Shown: positions 19,042-27,310 of the stretch, one piece after another
How the letters are laid out: each line of letters begins with the position of its first letter
Position numbering within the stretch: the stretch's first letter is position 1
Assembly (NCBI GenBank): GCA_000753455.2
Contig: LM994670.1
Location: 113,074-177,073, forward strand
Length of the DNA: 64,000 nucleotides
Direction of reading: 5' to 3'
Source: Clostridium jeddahitimonense
GTDB lineage: Bacteria > Bacillota > Clostridia > Clostridiales > Clostridiaceae
Notes under the pieces: generated by a model
What the model saw: the letters and a program-made list of their open reading frames with translations, nothing else
What the model was told of the DNA's origin: nothing
Databases searched by the model: none
Position numbers and translations under genes: made by a program

Positions 19042-19461
19042 GTGAAGAAAAGAGTAATTGCAGTTGTGTTATTAGTTGCTATGGTATTAACAGGATGTGG
19101 ATCTAAAGGATTTACAGGAGAGAAAGTTGGAAAAGTTAAAGATGAGTTTGGTGGAACAACTATAGCTACAGTCAAATTTGAAGAAGGTAAGCCAGTTTCA
19201 GTTGATATTGATACTGAACAAGAAGATGGATCAATGAAATCAGAAGCTTCTAAGTCAGGCGCATATGATATGAAGAATGAACCAGGAAAGAAGTGGCATG
19301 AGCAAGTTGATTTATTAGAAGAAACTATTGTTAAAGATGAGTTTAGTTTAGATAAAATAACTTGCGATGATGAAGGTAAACCAGATGCAATATCAGGAGT
19401 TACAATTAAAGTTAATGGTTACTTAGATGCTGTTCAAGATGCTCTAGATCAAGCTAAATAA
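19042..19461 (+). CDS. Small lipoprotein, FMN-bind-like domain (tandem copy 3)
   Basis: I choose GTG 19042 (139 residues) because AAGGGAGTGG precedes it and the product then aligns with the other copies (MKKRVIAVV). The lipobox is LTGC. The blocks PGKKWHEQVDLLEET and DAISGVTIKVNGYLDAV are shared. It combines features of both other copies: the FGGTT segment of copy 2 and the EQEDGSMKSEASKSGAYDMK region of copy 1. That suggests serial duplication or gene conversion. It is membrane-anchored and extracellular, with unknown function. Confidence 0.8.
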   Translation: MKKRVIAVVLLVAMVLTGCGSKGFTGEKVGKVKDEFGGTTIATVKFEEGKPVSVDIDTEQEDGSMKSEASKSGAYDMKNEPGKKWHEQVDLLEETIVKDEFSLDKITCDDEGKPDAISGVTIKVNGYLDAVQDALDQAK

Positions 19462-19471
19462 TAATTATTAT

Positions 19472-19505
19472 AAAGTACTATTCAAACTTGGATAGTACTT
19501 TTTTA
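19472..19505 (+). terminator. Terminator after lipoprotein 3
   Basis: The stem AAGTACTATTC / GATAGTACTT is followed by T6. Confidence 0.9.
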
Positions 19506-19559
19506 CTGTAAAAATGATTAAATAATTATATAATTTTAAACTTAAAATTGTTTTTTTGC

Positions 19560-19588
19560 TTTACAAGAAAAAAGCGTAATTGTATAAT
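19560..19588 (+). promoter_or_regulatory. Promoter of the gltX T-box transcript
   Basis: TTTACA (19560-19565), a 17-base spacer and TATAAT (19583-19588). Confidence 0.8.
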
Positions 19589-19599
19589 TAATCTGTTAT

Positions 19600-19832
19600 A
19601 TGTAGACAATAGTAATATAAAAATTAAATATTAAGTGATGAAAAAGAAGAGTAAGTATTTCATTAAATTAAAGAGAGCTAGGTATGGTGAGAACTAGTAT
19701 TTAATATTACTGAAGGAAGCTTTGGAGCTATATTTTAATTAAGTGGGTTAATATTTAACCAATTTAGGTGGTAACGCGGAAGATATGTCTTTCGTCCTAA
19801 GAATTTTTCTAGGACGAAGGACTTTTTTTTTT
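19600..19832 (+). ncRNA. T-box leader (tRNA-Glu responsive) of gltX
   Basis: The stem I elements AAGAAGAGTAAGT and AGAGAGCTAGG...GGTGAGAACTAG lead to a specifier region with GAA at about 19712-19714, matching glutamate. The T-box antiterminator sequence AATTTAGGTGGTAACGCGG is at 19761-19779. The terminator stem (GTCTTTCGTCCTA / TAGGACGAAGGAC) with a T11 tract is at about 19787-19832. Uncharged tRNA-Glu would base-pair with the T-box and let transcription continue into gltX. Confidence 0.95.
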
Positions 19833-19868
19833 ATTATTAAATTTTAATTGGAGAAAGAGGAGAGCAAA

Positions 19869-21530
19869 ATGGCATTTGAAAAATTAGCAGAATTAATATT
19901 CCCTAATGTTGATAAAACAACACAATATTATCTTGAAAAATACCCTAAAAGAAATTTAAAGGAAGGTGCTGTAGTATGTAGATACGCACCATCTCCAACA
20001 GGTTTCCAACATATTGGGGGAGTATTTGCAGCTTTAATAAACGAAAGATTAGCAAGTCAAACTGAAGGAGTATTTTTCTTAAGAATAGAAGATACAGACC
20101 AAAAAAGAGAAGTTGAAGGAGCTATAGAAGATACTATTGCAACAATGCACAACTTTGGGATGGACTTTAGTGAAGGAATGACTGGACAAAACACTTCAAA
20201 AGGTGAGTATGGTCCATATAGACAAAGTGAAAGAGCAGATATATACAAAACATTTGCAAAGGATTTATTATTAAAAGGATTAGTTTATCCTTGTTTCTGT
20301 ACTCCAGAAGAATTGGCTGAATTAAGAGAAAGACAAGTAGCAAATAAGATAACTCCAGGGTATTATGGAGAATATGCTAAATTCAGAAATATAACTGAAG
20401 AAGAAGCTATAGAAAGAATAAACAATGGAGAAAGTTATATTTTAAGATTAAAATCACCAGGAAACATAGAAAATAGAGTTGAGTTCCATGATTTAATTAA
20501 AGGTGATATATCTTTCCCGGAAAACAATCAAGACGTTGTTATAATTAAAGGTGATGGACTTCCAACATATCACTTTGCTCATGCAATAGATGATTATCTA
20601 ATGAGAACAACTCATGTTATTAGAGGAGAAGAGTGGTTATCATCACTTCCAATACATGTTCAATTATTTGATGTTTTAGGATTCGAAAGACCACAATACG
20701 CACATATTCCAACAATAATGAAGCAAGAAGGCGGATCAAAGAGAAAGCTTTCTAAGAGAAAGGATGCAGAAGCTGCAGTTTCTTACTATAAGGAAGTTGG
20801 ATATCCAACAGTATGTGTTATTGAATACTTATTAAATATAGTAAACTCAACATATGAAGAATGGAGAGCAGAAAATCCAACAGCTGATTATCATGAATTT
20901 AATGTACAACTAGAAAAAATGAGTAAGAGCGGGGCATTATTTGATTTAGTTAAGCTAAATGATGTATCTAAAGATGTTATTGCTAGAATGCCTGCAAACG
21001 AAGTATATGACCAATATACAACATGGGCTAAAGAATTTGACAATGAAATGTTTGAATTAATTACTTCAAATGAAACTATGGCTAAAGAAGTATTTAATAT
21101 AGATAAAGAAGGGCCAAAGCCAAGAAAAGATTTCGCTAAGTGGGATGAAGTTAAAGATAAAATATTCTACTTCTTTGATGAATTATTCTATAATGAAACA
21201 GCAGAACAAGTTGAGCTTCCAAAGACTTTATCTTTAGAAAATGCTAAGGCTGTAATAGAAGAATATGCAAAGAGATTTACTTTTAATATCGGAAGTCAAG
21301 AAGCTTGGTTCGAAGAACTAAAAGTAATAGGTGCGGAACTTGGATATTGTGCAAATAGAAAAGAATTTAAGGCTAATCCAGATGCCTTCAAAGGAATGAT
21401 TTCTGATGTAGCTGGTGCAGTAAGAAGTGCATTATCACACAGAACTAATACTCCAGATCTTTATACTATAATGCAAATTATGGGTGAAGAAAAAGTAAGA
21501 GAAAGATTTGAAAGATTTTTAAGTCTATAA
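19869..21530 (+). CDS. gltX: Glutamate--tRNA ligase
   Basis: The start is ATG 19869 behind GAGGAGAG, giving 553 residues, the usual size of the clostridial form. It is a class I synthetase with the HIGH-type motif ([11 protein letters not shown], residues about 44-54) and the KMSKS-type motif (KRKLSKRKD, about 298-306). The anticodon-binding helical domain fills the C-terminal third. It attaches glutamate to tRNA-Glu. Regulation is by the T-box leader upstream. A separate glnS is encoded 900 bases downstream on the other strand. Confidence 0.97.
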   Translation: MAFEKLAELIFPNVDKTTQYYLEKYPKRNLKEGAVVCRYAPSPTGFQHIGGVFAALINERLASQTEGVFFLRIEDTDQKREVEGAIEDTIATMHNFGMDFSEGMTGQNTSKGEYGPYRQSERADIYKTFAKDLLLKGLVYPCFCTPEELAELRERQVANKITPGYYGEYAKFRNITEEEAIERINNGESYILRLKSPGNIENRVEFHDLIKGDISFPENNQDVVIIKGDGLPTYHFAHAIDDYLMRTTHVIRGEEWLSSLPIHVQLFDVLGFERPQYAHIPTIMKQEGGSKRKLSKRKDAEAAVSYYKEVGYPTVCVIEYLLNIVNSTYEEWRAENPTADYHEFNVQLEKMSKSGALFDLVKLNDVSKDVIARMPANEVYDQYTTWAKEFDNEMFELITSNETMAKEVFNIDKEGPKPRKDFAKWDEVKDKIFYFFDELFYNETAEQVELPKTLSLENAKAVIEEYAKRFTFNIGSQEAWFEELKVIGAELGYCANRKEFKANPDAFKGMISDVAGAVRSALSHRTNTPDLYTIMQIMGEEKVRERFERFLSL

Positions 21531-21548
21531 GTTGTTAAATATTCATAT

Positions 21549-21583
21549 AAAAACTCTCTATTTATTAGGGAGTTTTTATTTTT
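21549..21583 (+). terminator. Terminator after gltX
   Basis: The stem ACTCTCTA / TAGGGAGT (one G-T pair) has flanking A and T tracts. Confidence 0.88.
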
Positions 21584-21696
21584 TATAATAATAAAATTAG
21601 ATTGGATTTAAATATTATAATTTAAATATTATTGGATAAAATCATTACAATGCTATTTTCAACAATTAATACAAGGTATCACAGAGATTATAATGT

Positions 21697-21714
21697 ACAA
21701 ACTATTATTGTAGC
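21697..21714 (+). repeat. Upstream element shared by the two tiny-protein genes (copy A)
   Basis: ACAAACTATTATTGTAGC here matches ACATACTATTATTGTAAC at 22066-22083 in 16 of 18 positions. The copies lie 66 and 22 bases before the two small start codons. The role is unknown; a promoter or RNA element is possible. Confidence 0.5.
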
Positions 21715-21780
21715 GGTGGTAGAACTAAGTATTAGACTTAGCTGTATCAGGGCTAAATATATCTTTAGGAGGAGATTTAT

Positions 21781-21984
21781 ATGAGCAAACATTCAAATTG
21801 CAAATGTCATAATGAAGATAAGCATGATAGTACTTCAAATTGTACTTGTGGATGTTATGAAGCTGAGAAATCCGCTGTTAATAATCAATGGGCATCACCA
21901 GCTAGCGTAAAATCAAGCGTTTATGATAATTGTAAATGCAACAAAAAACAAGAGAAGACAGCAACAAATAATCAATGGTGTTAA
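21781..21984 (+). CDS. Small Cys-rich protein with NNQW motif (67 residues)
   Basis: This is an open frame of 67 codons with an excellent AGGAGGAG site. It has eight cysteines arranged as CxC (CKC, CTCGC, CKC) and a terminal WC. The motif SAVNNQWASP occurs mid-protein and TATNNQWC at the end. There is no signal peptide or membrane segment. The same motif appears twice in the 45-residue protein encoded next, so the two form a family. CxC clusters suggest metal binding or thiol cross-linking, as in small spore or coat proteins, but I do not recognise the family and assign no function. The upstream 196 bases hold the gltX terminator and the repeat at 21697. Confidence 0.7.
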   Translation: MSKHSNCKCHNEDKHDSTSNCTCGCYEAEKSAVNNQWASPASVKSSVYDNCKCNKKQEKTATNNQWC

Positions 21985-22065
21985 TTAAATGAAAAATAAC
22001 TGTCTAATTAAGCATTAATATATAAACTTAGAAATAAGTTCTATGTATTAAGGCGAGTTTAAGGG

Positions 22066-22083
22066 ACATACTATTATTGTAAC
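22066..22083 (+). repeat. Upstream element shared by the two tiny-protein genes (copy B)
   Basis: ACATACTATTATTGTAAC, the partner of the element at 21697-21714, ends 22 bases before the ATG at 22106. Confidence 0.5.
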
Positions 22084-22105
22084 TTAATGAAGGAGGAGAT
22101 TTCTA

Positions 22106-22243
22106 ATGCATAATTATTGTAAAACAGCTACAAATAACGCATGGGCATCAAAACCTACATCAAGTTTAAATAGTTGTCAAAGGTGTAGCAATCATAAAGA
22201 TGATAAAACTGCTACAGATATTAAATGGACATCTACACAATAA
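22106..22243 (+). CDS. Very small NNxW-motif protein (45 residues), paralogue of 21781
   Basis: This is a short frame with a perfect AGGAGGAG site 8 bases before ATG. The product is 45 residues, beginning MHNYCKTATNNAWASKP and ending KTATDIKWTSTQ. The KTATNNxW unit therefore occurs twice, spaced about 32 residues apart, just as in the 67-residue neighbour (spaced about 30). Three cysteines are present. The shared motif, shared upstream element and strong ribosome site together make a real gene much more likely than chance. The function is unknown. Confidence 0.65.
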   Translation: MHNYCKTATNNAWASKPTSSLNSCQRCSNHKDDKTATDIKWTSTQ

Positions 22244-22402
22244 ATTTGGCGACTCAGAAGTAGGTACAAACCCGATACTTTACTTCTACTAATTTCAATC
22301 ATTTCACCTTATTACAATGAGGTAATCAACGGAAATGAATATAAAAATGGATCTTTGAGAAATTAATAAATTTCAAAATAATTTTCAAATTTATATTCAA
22401 AC

Positions 22403-22436
22403 AAAAAAGAGGTGGCCATTGGCCACTTCTTTTTTA
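22403..22436. terminator. Bidirectional terminator between the tiny-protein genes and glnS
   Basis: The stem AAGAGGTGGCC / GGCCACTTCTT has a 3-base loop, with an A tract before and a T tract after, so it works on both strands. The 22244-22402 stretch before it holds only a weak inverted repeat (AGAAGTA...TACTTCT at about 22256-22288). Confidence 0.93.
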
Positions 22437-24092
22437 TAATTTAAATGATGATTTTAAAGGTACAATTCTATTAAATACTAACTTTTCAGGAGTAGTATAT
22501 TTAGAATCAACTGTAAAGAAGCCGTTTCTAACCATTTGGAATTTATCCAATGCAGAAGCATTCTCTATAGCAACTGGTTCTATAAAACCTTGTAATATTT
22601 CCATTGAGTTAGGGTTTATTTGTTCTAAGAAGTGCTTACCTTCATTTTCTTCTTGATCATCTAATATTAATGGTTCATATAATCTAAACTCAGCTGGCTT
22701 TGCAGTTTTAGCATCAACCCAGTGAATAGTAGCTTTAACTTTTCTTCCTGTAAACCCTGAACCACTCTTAGTTTCTGGATCATAAGTACAATGAACTTCA
22801 ATAACTTCTCCGTTTTCATCTTTAATTATATCTGTACATTTTACAAAGTAAGCACCTTTTAATCTAACTTCGTTACCTGGGAATAGTCTAAAGTACTTCT
22901 TAACTGGTTCTTCCATAAAGTCTTCTCTTTCGATATATAATTCTCTAGAGAATGGAACTAATCTTTTACCAAAAGATTCGTCCTTAGCGTTATTTTCTAT
23001 TTCTAACATTTCTGTTTGATTTTCAGGATAATTTGTTATAACTAGTTTTAAAGGTCTTAAAACAGCCATAGCTAGAGGAGCCTTCATTTGTAAATCTTCT
23101 CTTATAAAATAATCTAGCATTTGAGAATCAACTATTGAATTAGCTTTTGCTACACCTATAGCAGAGCAGAAGTTTCTTAATGCTTCTGGTGTGCATCCTC
23201 TTCTTCTAAGACCAGATATAGTAGGCATTCTTGGGTCATCCCATCCATCAACAACACCTTCATCAACTAATTGTTTAAGCTTTCTCTTGCTCATAACAGT
23301 ATTAGTCATGTTTAATCTAGCAAATTCGATTTGTCGTGGAGTAGATTCCATTTCACATTCTTTAACAACCCAATCATAAAGTGGTCTGTGATCTTCAAAT
23401 TCTAAAGTACAAATAGAGTGAGTTACAGATTCAATAGCATCTTCTAATGGATGAGCGAAGTCATACATTGGGTATATACACCATTTATCGCCTGTGTTGT
23501 GATGAGTTGCATGAGCTATTCTATAAATTATTGGATCTCTCATATTCATATTAGGAGATGACATATCTATTTTAGCTCTTAAAACTTTCTCTCCATCTTT
23601 GAATTCACCTTTTCTCATTCTTTCAAATAAATCAAGGTTTTCTTCAATAGATCTACTTCTATAAGGACTCTCTTTACCAGGTTCAGTTAAAGTGCCTCTA
23701 TATTCTTTAGCTTCATCAGGTGTTAAGTCACAAACATAAGCTAATCCTTTTTTTATTAATAAAACAGCTCTATTATACATTTCTTCAAAGTAATCCGAAG
23801 CAAAGTAAAGAGCATCCCAGTTTCCGCCAAGCCATTTAACATCTTCTTTTATTGATTCAACATATTCAGTATCTTCTTTAACTGGATTAGTATCATCAAA
23901 TCTTAAGTGAGTTTTACCCTTAAACTCTTCAGCTAATCCAAAATTTAAAAGTATAGATTTAGCATGACCTATATGAAGATAACCATTAGGTTCAGGTGGA
24001 AAACGAGTTATTATTTCCTTATGCTTTCCGCTATCTAGGTCTTCTACAATTATATTTCTTATAAAATTAGAAGAATTAATTTCATTTGACAT
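22434..24092 (-). CDS. glnS: Glutamine--tRNA ligase
   Basis: This 552-residue class I synthetase has the HIGH motif in [16 protein letters not shown] (residues about 27-42) and the KMSKS-type motif [10 protein letters not shown] near residue 270. The C-terminal half is the two beta-barrel anticodon-binding domains. The length matches bacterial GlnRS (about 555). It charges tRNA-Gln directly. Many Firmicutes lack GlnRS and use GatCAB; its presence is known in some clostridia, and the gene is thought to have spread by transfer (family knowledge). It stands alone between terminators. The start codon has a GGAGAGG site. Confidence 0.96.
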   Translation of the reverse strand: MSNEINSSNFIRNIIVEDLDSGKHKEIITRFPPEPNGYLHIGHAKSILLNFGLAEEFKGKTHLRFDDTNPVKEDTEYVESIKEDVKWLGGNWDALYFASDYFEEMYNRAVLLIKKGLAYVCDLTPDEAKEYRGTLTEPGKESPYRSRSIEENLDLFERMRKGEFKDGEKVLRAKIDMSSPNMNMRDPIIYRIAHATHHNTGDKWCIYPMYDFAHPLEDAIESVTHSICTLEFEDHRPLYDWVVKECEMESTPRQIEFARLNMTNTVMSKRKLKQLVDEGVVDGWDDPRMPTISGLRRRGCTPEALRNFCSAIGVAKANSIVDSQMLDYFIREDLQMKAPLAMAVLRPLKLVITNYPENQTEMLEIENNAKDESFGKRLVPFSRELYIEREDFMEEPVKKYFRLFPGNEVRLKGAYFVKCTDIIKDENGEVIEVHCTYDPETKSGSGFTGRKVKATIHWVDAKTAKPAEFRLYEPLILDDQEENEGKHFLEQINPNSMEILQGFIEPVAIENASALDKFQMVRNGFFTVDSKYTTPEKLVFNRIVPLKSSFKL

Positions 24093-24370
24093 AGTATTAC
24101 CTCTCCTATTATCGTATTTTAGTTTGTTTTGAAATTAAATAAATATTATGAAAATAAATTATGAGTCATTTAAATTTCAATGGATAAACTATAGTTTATA
24201 TATTTACTATTAATAATAATTTTAATCTAATATAAGGAAAAAAGAAAGTAACCTTATATAAAAACTTATATAAATACAATAAATTTGACAATTAATTTAT
24301 ATATGTGAATAAAACAAACATTATTTCTTAAAATATATATAAGACTTGTTTGCATTTTAGGAGGAATAAT

Positions 24371-24685
24371 ATGACTAATTTAACTTGTAGTGTAGAAAAT
24401 TGTATACATAATAATTCACAATGCTGTTGTAAAGAAGGAATAACAGTGGGAGGTGCTGAAGCTGTATCATCTTCAGCAACTTGTTGTGATAGTTTTGAAG
24501 AAAAACAAGGAACTTTTACAAGTAATTTTGAAAATCCAAAATCAAGTTTATCTATTCAATGTGAGGCTGAAAACTGTACTTATAATGAAAATCGTATGTG
24601 TGCTGCAGAAACAATACATATGGCAGGTATGAATGCCTGCGCAACAAGAGAAACAGAATGTAATAGCTTTGTACCAAAACTTTAA
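24371..24685 (+). CDS. Protein with two DUF1540 domains
   Basis: The start is ATG 24371 with AGGAGG six bases before, giving 104 residues. It has two Cys-rich repeats: residues about 4-40 (LTCSVENCIHNNSQCC...CCDSF) and about 60-100 (CEAENCTYNENRMCAAETIHM...ETECNSF). Each matches the DUF1540 pattern CxxxxCxYNxxxxCxAxxI. The four cysteines per unit suggest a small metal- or disulfide-stabilised fold. DUF1540 proteins are common in Clostridium and Bacillus with no proven role. It is a single-gene unit; AT-rich DNA with no clear gene lies at 24093-24370. Confidence 0.85.
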   Translation: MTNLTCSVENCIHNNSQCCCKEGITVGGAEAVSSSATCCDSFEEKQGTFTSNFENPKSSLSIQCEAENCTYNENRMCAAETIHMAGMNACATRETECNSFVPKL

Positions 24686-24767
24686 ATTTGACTCCATCAA
24701 ATGAGAAATATTACTATGGGCAAGAGAAATGCGTGACTATATCACAAGGAAATATTTGCTTTCACAA

Positions 24768-24809
24768 AGATAAATGGATGCTTTTGAAAAAAGCATTTTT
24801 ATCTATCTG
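24768..24809 (+). terminator. Long hairpin, probable terminator after the DUF1540 gene
   Basis: AGATAAA, a short mismatch, then ATGCTTTT / AAAAGCAT and TTTATCT form a long stem with internal T5. Flanking 24690-24860 contains three diverged copies of an ATATTTCTCTT(T/C)AC-like word. No open frame is present. Confidence 0.5.
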
Positions 24810-24933
24810 AAGGTATATTTCTCTTTACAAAGTGAATATTTCTCTTCACCCTAAATGAATATTTATCCTGGCGGAGCTACTAGAAGAAGTGTATAATTAA
24901 TTGTATAATAATAACAATTTTAAAGGGTGTATG

Positions 24934-25776
24934 ATGAAATTAAATTATGTTAAAAACTTAAATAATGGAAGTTTAGAGATTAAACCTATTACTTTTTGGA
25001 AAGCTTTATTATTATCATTTCTTTTTGATATAACATATAGCTTTGTATATACTCCAATAAGTTTATTTATAAATTTTTATAGAGATATAATTTTTGTAAA
25101 TAGTTGGAGTGAGAATATATTAAACTCAATAACCGACTTTATCTATCAGTATGGAGTTATATTAATTGTTATAGTGGTGATTAATAAAAGCTTTAAAACT
25201 AACGGAGAAATACTGTATAGAGAAGAAATATCTAAGAAAAAGTATTTAGCTGGTGTAGGATTGATGATTGGGTATATATTTATAACTTATGGAGTGTTTG
25301 ATATTTTTCTATATTCAATGCCTACATTAAATGATGGATTATATGAATATTTAGAAGAGTACCTTTTAAATACATCCTATATTTTTATATTTATTTCTAC
25401 CTGTATTATTGCTCCTATTTTTGAGGAGATTTTATATAGGGGTGTATTATTAAATGGGCTATTAAAAAAATATAATTATAAAAAGGCGATAATATATTCA
25501 GCTCTTATATTTGGTATAGCACATATGAATTTACCACAAGGAGTAAATGCATTTTTCTTAGGTGTAATAATTGGACTAGCTTATTACTATACAAGGTCAA
25601 TTTATCTTTGTATGGCTATGCATTTTGTTAATAATTTCTTAGTGAATTTTGTAGTATATCCAGAGTCAAAATTATGGACAGTAATTTTATTTATTATAGT
25701 GCCTATAATAGGAATACTTATTTTTATTAAGTCACTTAGAACAATTAAGAATAATAAAGGAATTAATAATGAATAA
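24934..25776 (+). CDS. CPBP family intramembrane metalloprotease (CAAX/Abi)
   Basis: I choose ATG 24934 (280 residues), spaced 7 bases from AAAGGG; an ATG directly before it is also possible. There are about seven to eight membrane segments. The three CPBP motifs are in place: EEILYRG (EExxxR), FGIAHMNL (FxxxH), and AMHFVNNFLV (HxxxN). These residues bind the metal in Rce1-like proteases. Bacterial members act in signal or bacteriocin-related processing or immunity, with the substrate unknown here. It overlaps the next gene by 8 bases, so the two are co-transcribed. Confidence 0.88.
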   Translation: MKLNYVKNLNNGSLEIKPITFWKALLLSFLFDITYSFVYTPISLFINFYRDIIFVNSWSENILNSITDFIYQYGVILIVIVVINKSFKTNGEILYREEISKKKYLAGVGLMIGYIFITYGVFDIFLYSMPTLNDGLYEYLEEYLLNTSYIFIFISTCIIAPIFEEILYRGVLLNGLLKKYNYKKAIIYSALIFGIAHMNLPQGVNAFFLGVIIGLAYYYTRSIYLCMAMHFVNNFLVNFVVYPESKLWTVILFIIVPIIGILIFIKSLRTIKNNKGINNE

Positions 25777-26332
25777 AAATGTTATTAGAAAGCAAATGGC
25801 AAAGTTAAAAAATAATTTAAAATTAGAGGATAAGAAAACTTTAGATGAAAAAATATTTAATTTTTTAATAGAAAGTGACTTTTATAAAAGGTCAAAGCGA
25901 ATATTTATTTATGTAAGCTATAACAATGAAGTAGATACAAAAGAAATAATAGATTATTCATTAAAGAATGATAAGGCAATTTATGTACCTAAAATTAATA
26001 TAGAAGAGAAAACTATGAAAGCAATAAGAATTCACAGTTTAAATGAATTATATGTTAATAAGTATGGTATATTAGAACCAAATATTGTGGATAAAAATTA
26101 TATTGACTCAGATTTTGATTTAATAGTCCTTCCAGGAATAGCTTTTGATAAGGTAGGAAATAGAATAGGTTATGGTGGAGGATATTATGATAAATATTTA
26201 TCTGTTTTAGAATGCAGAATAAATAAGGTAGCATTAGCATATGGATTTCAAGTAATTGATGATATAGAAGTAGAAAAACATGATATAAAAGTAGATTATG
26301 TAATTACTGATAATGAGATAATTTATATATAA
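25769..26332 (+). CDS. 5-formyltetrahydrofolate cyclo-ligase
   Basis: The 187-residue length is typical. It has N-terminal RKQMAKLKNNL helix basic residues and the C-terminal ATP/folate signature PGIAFDKVGNRIGYGGGYYDKYL (residues about 118-140, the strongest block of the family). It converts 5-formyl-THF to 5,10-methenyl-THF using ATP. It overlaps the CPBP protease gene, an arrangement I can see but not explain functionally. A short AT-rich gap follows. Confidence 0.93.
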   Translation: MNKNVIRKQMAKLKNNLKLEDKKTLDEKIFNFLIESDFYKRSKRIFIYVSYNNEVDTKEIIDYSLKNDKAIYVPKINIEEKTMKAIRIHSLNELYVNKYGILEPNIVDKNYIDSDFDLIVLPGIAFDKVGNRIGYGGGYYDKYLSVLECRINKVALAYGFQVIDDIEVEKHDIKVDYVITDNEIIYI

Positions 26333-26414
26333 AATATAATTTAAAGGTAACATAGAAACAAATATAAAGTGGATAATACAATATAAATATAGAAGAATTT
26401 AAGGAGATAGTTAT

Positions 26415-27263
26415 ATGAATAAAGGTATAACTAAAAAGTTTCTTATACTAAATTTATTAATCTGTTTTATGATGTTATTATTAGTTTCTTGTGAATCTAA
26501 GGCTGTTAGCTTAGCAGAGGATGAGAAAACAAATATAAGTGAGGAAGCAAAAGAAAATAATACTAAAGAAGAAATAGTAAAGAATTCAACAGATAATTAT
26601 GTCGGTGAAAAGGTATATGAAGAAATTATACTTAATTACTCTTTGATACAAGGTGATAAATTTAATCTTCCATTAGAAGGCGTAATAAATTCAAATGGAC
26701 AAAATATAACTGTTCCTATAACATGGGAAACTGAATCTGTAGATACGACTTTAGTTGGAAATTATGTGTATAGTGGAATTAATGAAGAGTATGGTAAAAA
26801 TTTTGAATTATACTTGAAAGTGGAATATAAGCCTCTTACAGAAGTAGAGGTAAGAGATATTACAGCTAAGGCAAAGAATGCATTGACTGATGTAATAAAT
26901 TGTTTGAATTTTGATGATAGCACAATGATTACTGAAGGTGGGAGAAGCTTTGCTATATCTAATATATACAAATCAAGAGAAGATGTTTATAATGCTTTGT
27001 ATGACTATTATACAGATGATGCAATTTATTCTTTTTTAGATAACTATACATTAGAAAAAGATAGTACATTTTATATAATATATGGACAAGGAGGGGTAGG
27101 TTTATCTGTAGTAGATGATGATTTATATATAGAGCAAACTGAAACTACTTTAAGAGCTGTTTATACAAAGACTATAGCTGATAATTGGACAGTAACTCAA
27201 GAGTATAACTTTATTAAATACGATAATTGCTGGATTAGATCGGAGATAACATTATATCCTTAA
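26415..27263 (+). CDS. Lipoprotein with Ig-like and IseA-like domains
   Basis: This 282-residue protein has a signal peptide ending in lipobox LVSC (Cys about 26). A Glu/Lys/Asn-rich linker follows, then residues about 68-135 resembling a bacterial Ig-like domain (NGQNITVPITWETESVDTTLVGNYVYSG). Residues about 145-280 resemble IseA/YoeB-type proteins, which inhibit DL-endopeptidases in Bacillus: AKAKNALTDVINCLN, SREDVYNALYDYYTDDAI, and a final WTVTQEYNFIKYDNCWIRSE. The IseA comparison is from pattern memory and only moderate. It would sit on the outer membrane surface and may act on wall enzymes. It is a single gene with an AAGGAG site. Confidence 0.6.
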   Translation: MNKGITKKFLILNLLICFMMLLLVSCESKAVSLAEDEKTNISEEAKENNTKEEIVKNSTDNYVGEKVYEEIILNYSLIQGDKFNLPLEGVINSNGQNITVPITWETESVDTTLVGNYVYSGINEEYGKNFELYLKVEYKPLTEVEVRDITAKAKNALTDVINCLNFDDSTMITEGGRSFAISNIYKSREDVYNALYDYYTDDAIYSFLDNYTLEKDSTFYIIYGQGGVGLSVVDDDLYIEQTETTLRAVYTKTIADNWTVTQEYNFIKYDNCWIRSEITLYP

Positions 27264-27280
27264 TAGCATATATAAATAAA

Positions 27281-27310
27281 AGGAGGCTGAAATCAGCCTC
27301 CTAAAATTTT
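27281..27310. terminator. Bidirectional terminator between the lipoprotein gene and thrS
   Basis: AGGAGGCTGA / TCAGCCTCCT is a perfect 10-bp stem with a 2-base centre and an A/T-rich flank on both sides. Confidence 0.88.

Noticed and set aside
22256..22288. Inverted repeat AGAAGTA...TACTTCT as a terminator
   Set aside because: Seven base pairs with a loop of about 17 bases and no T tract; the strong hairpin at 22403 is the better terminator.
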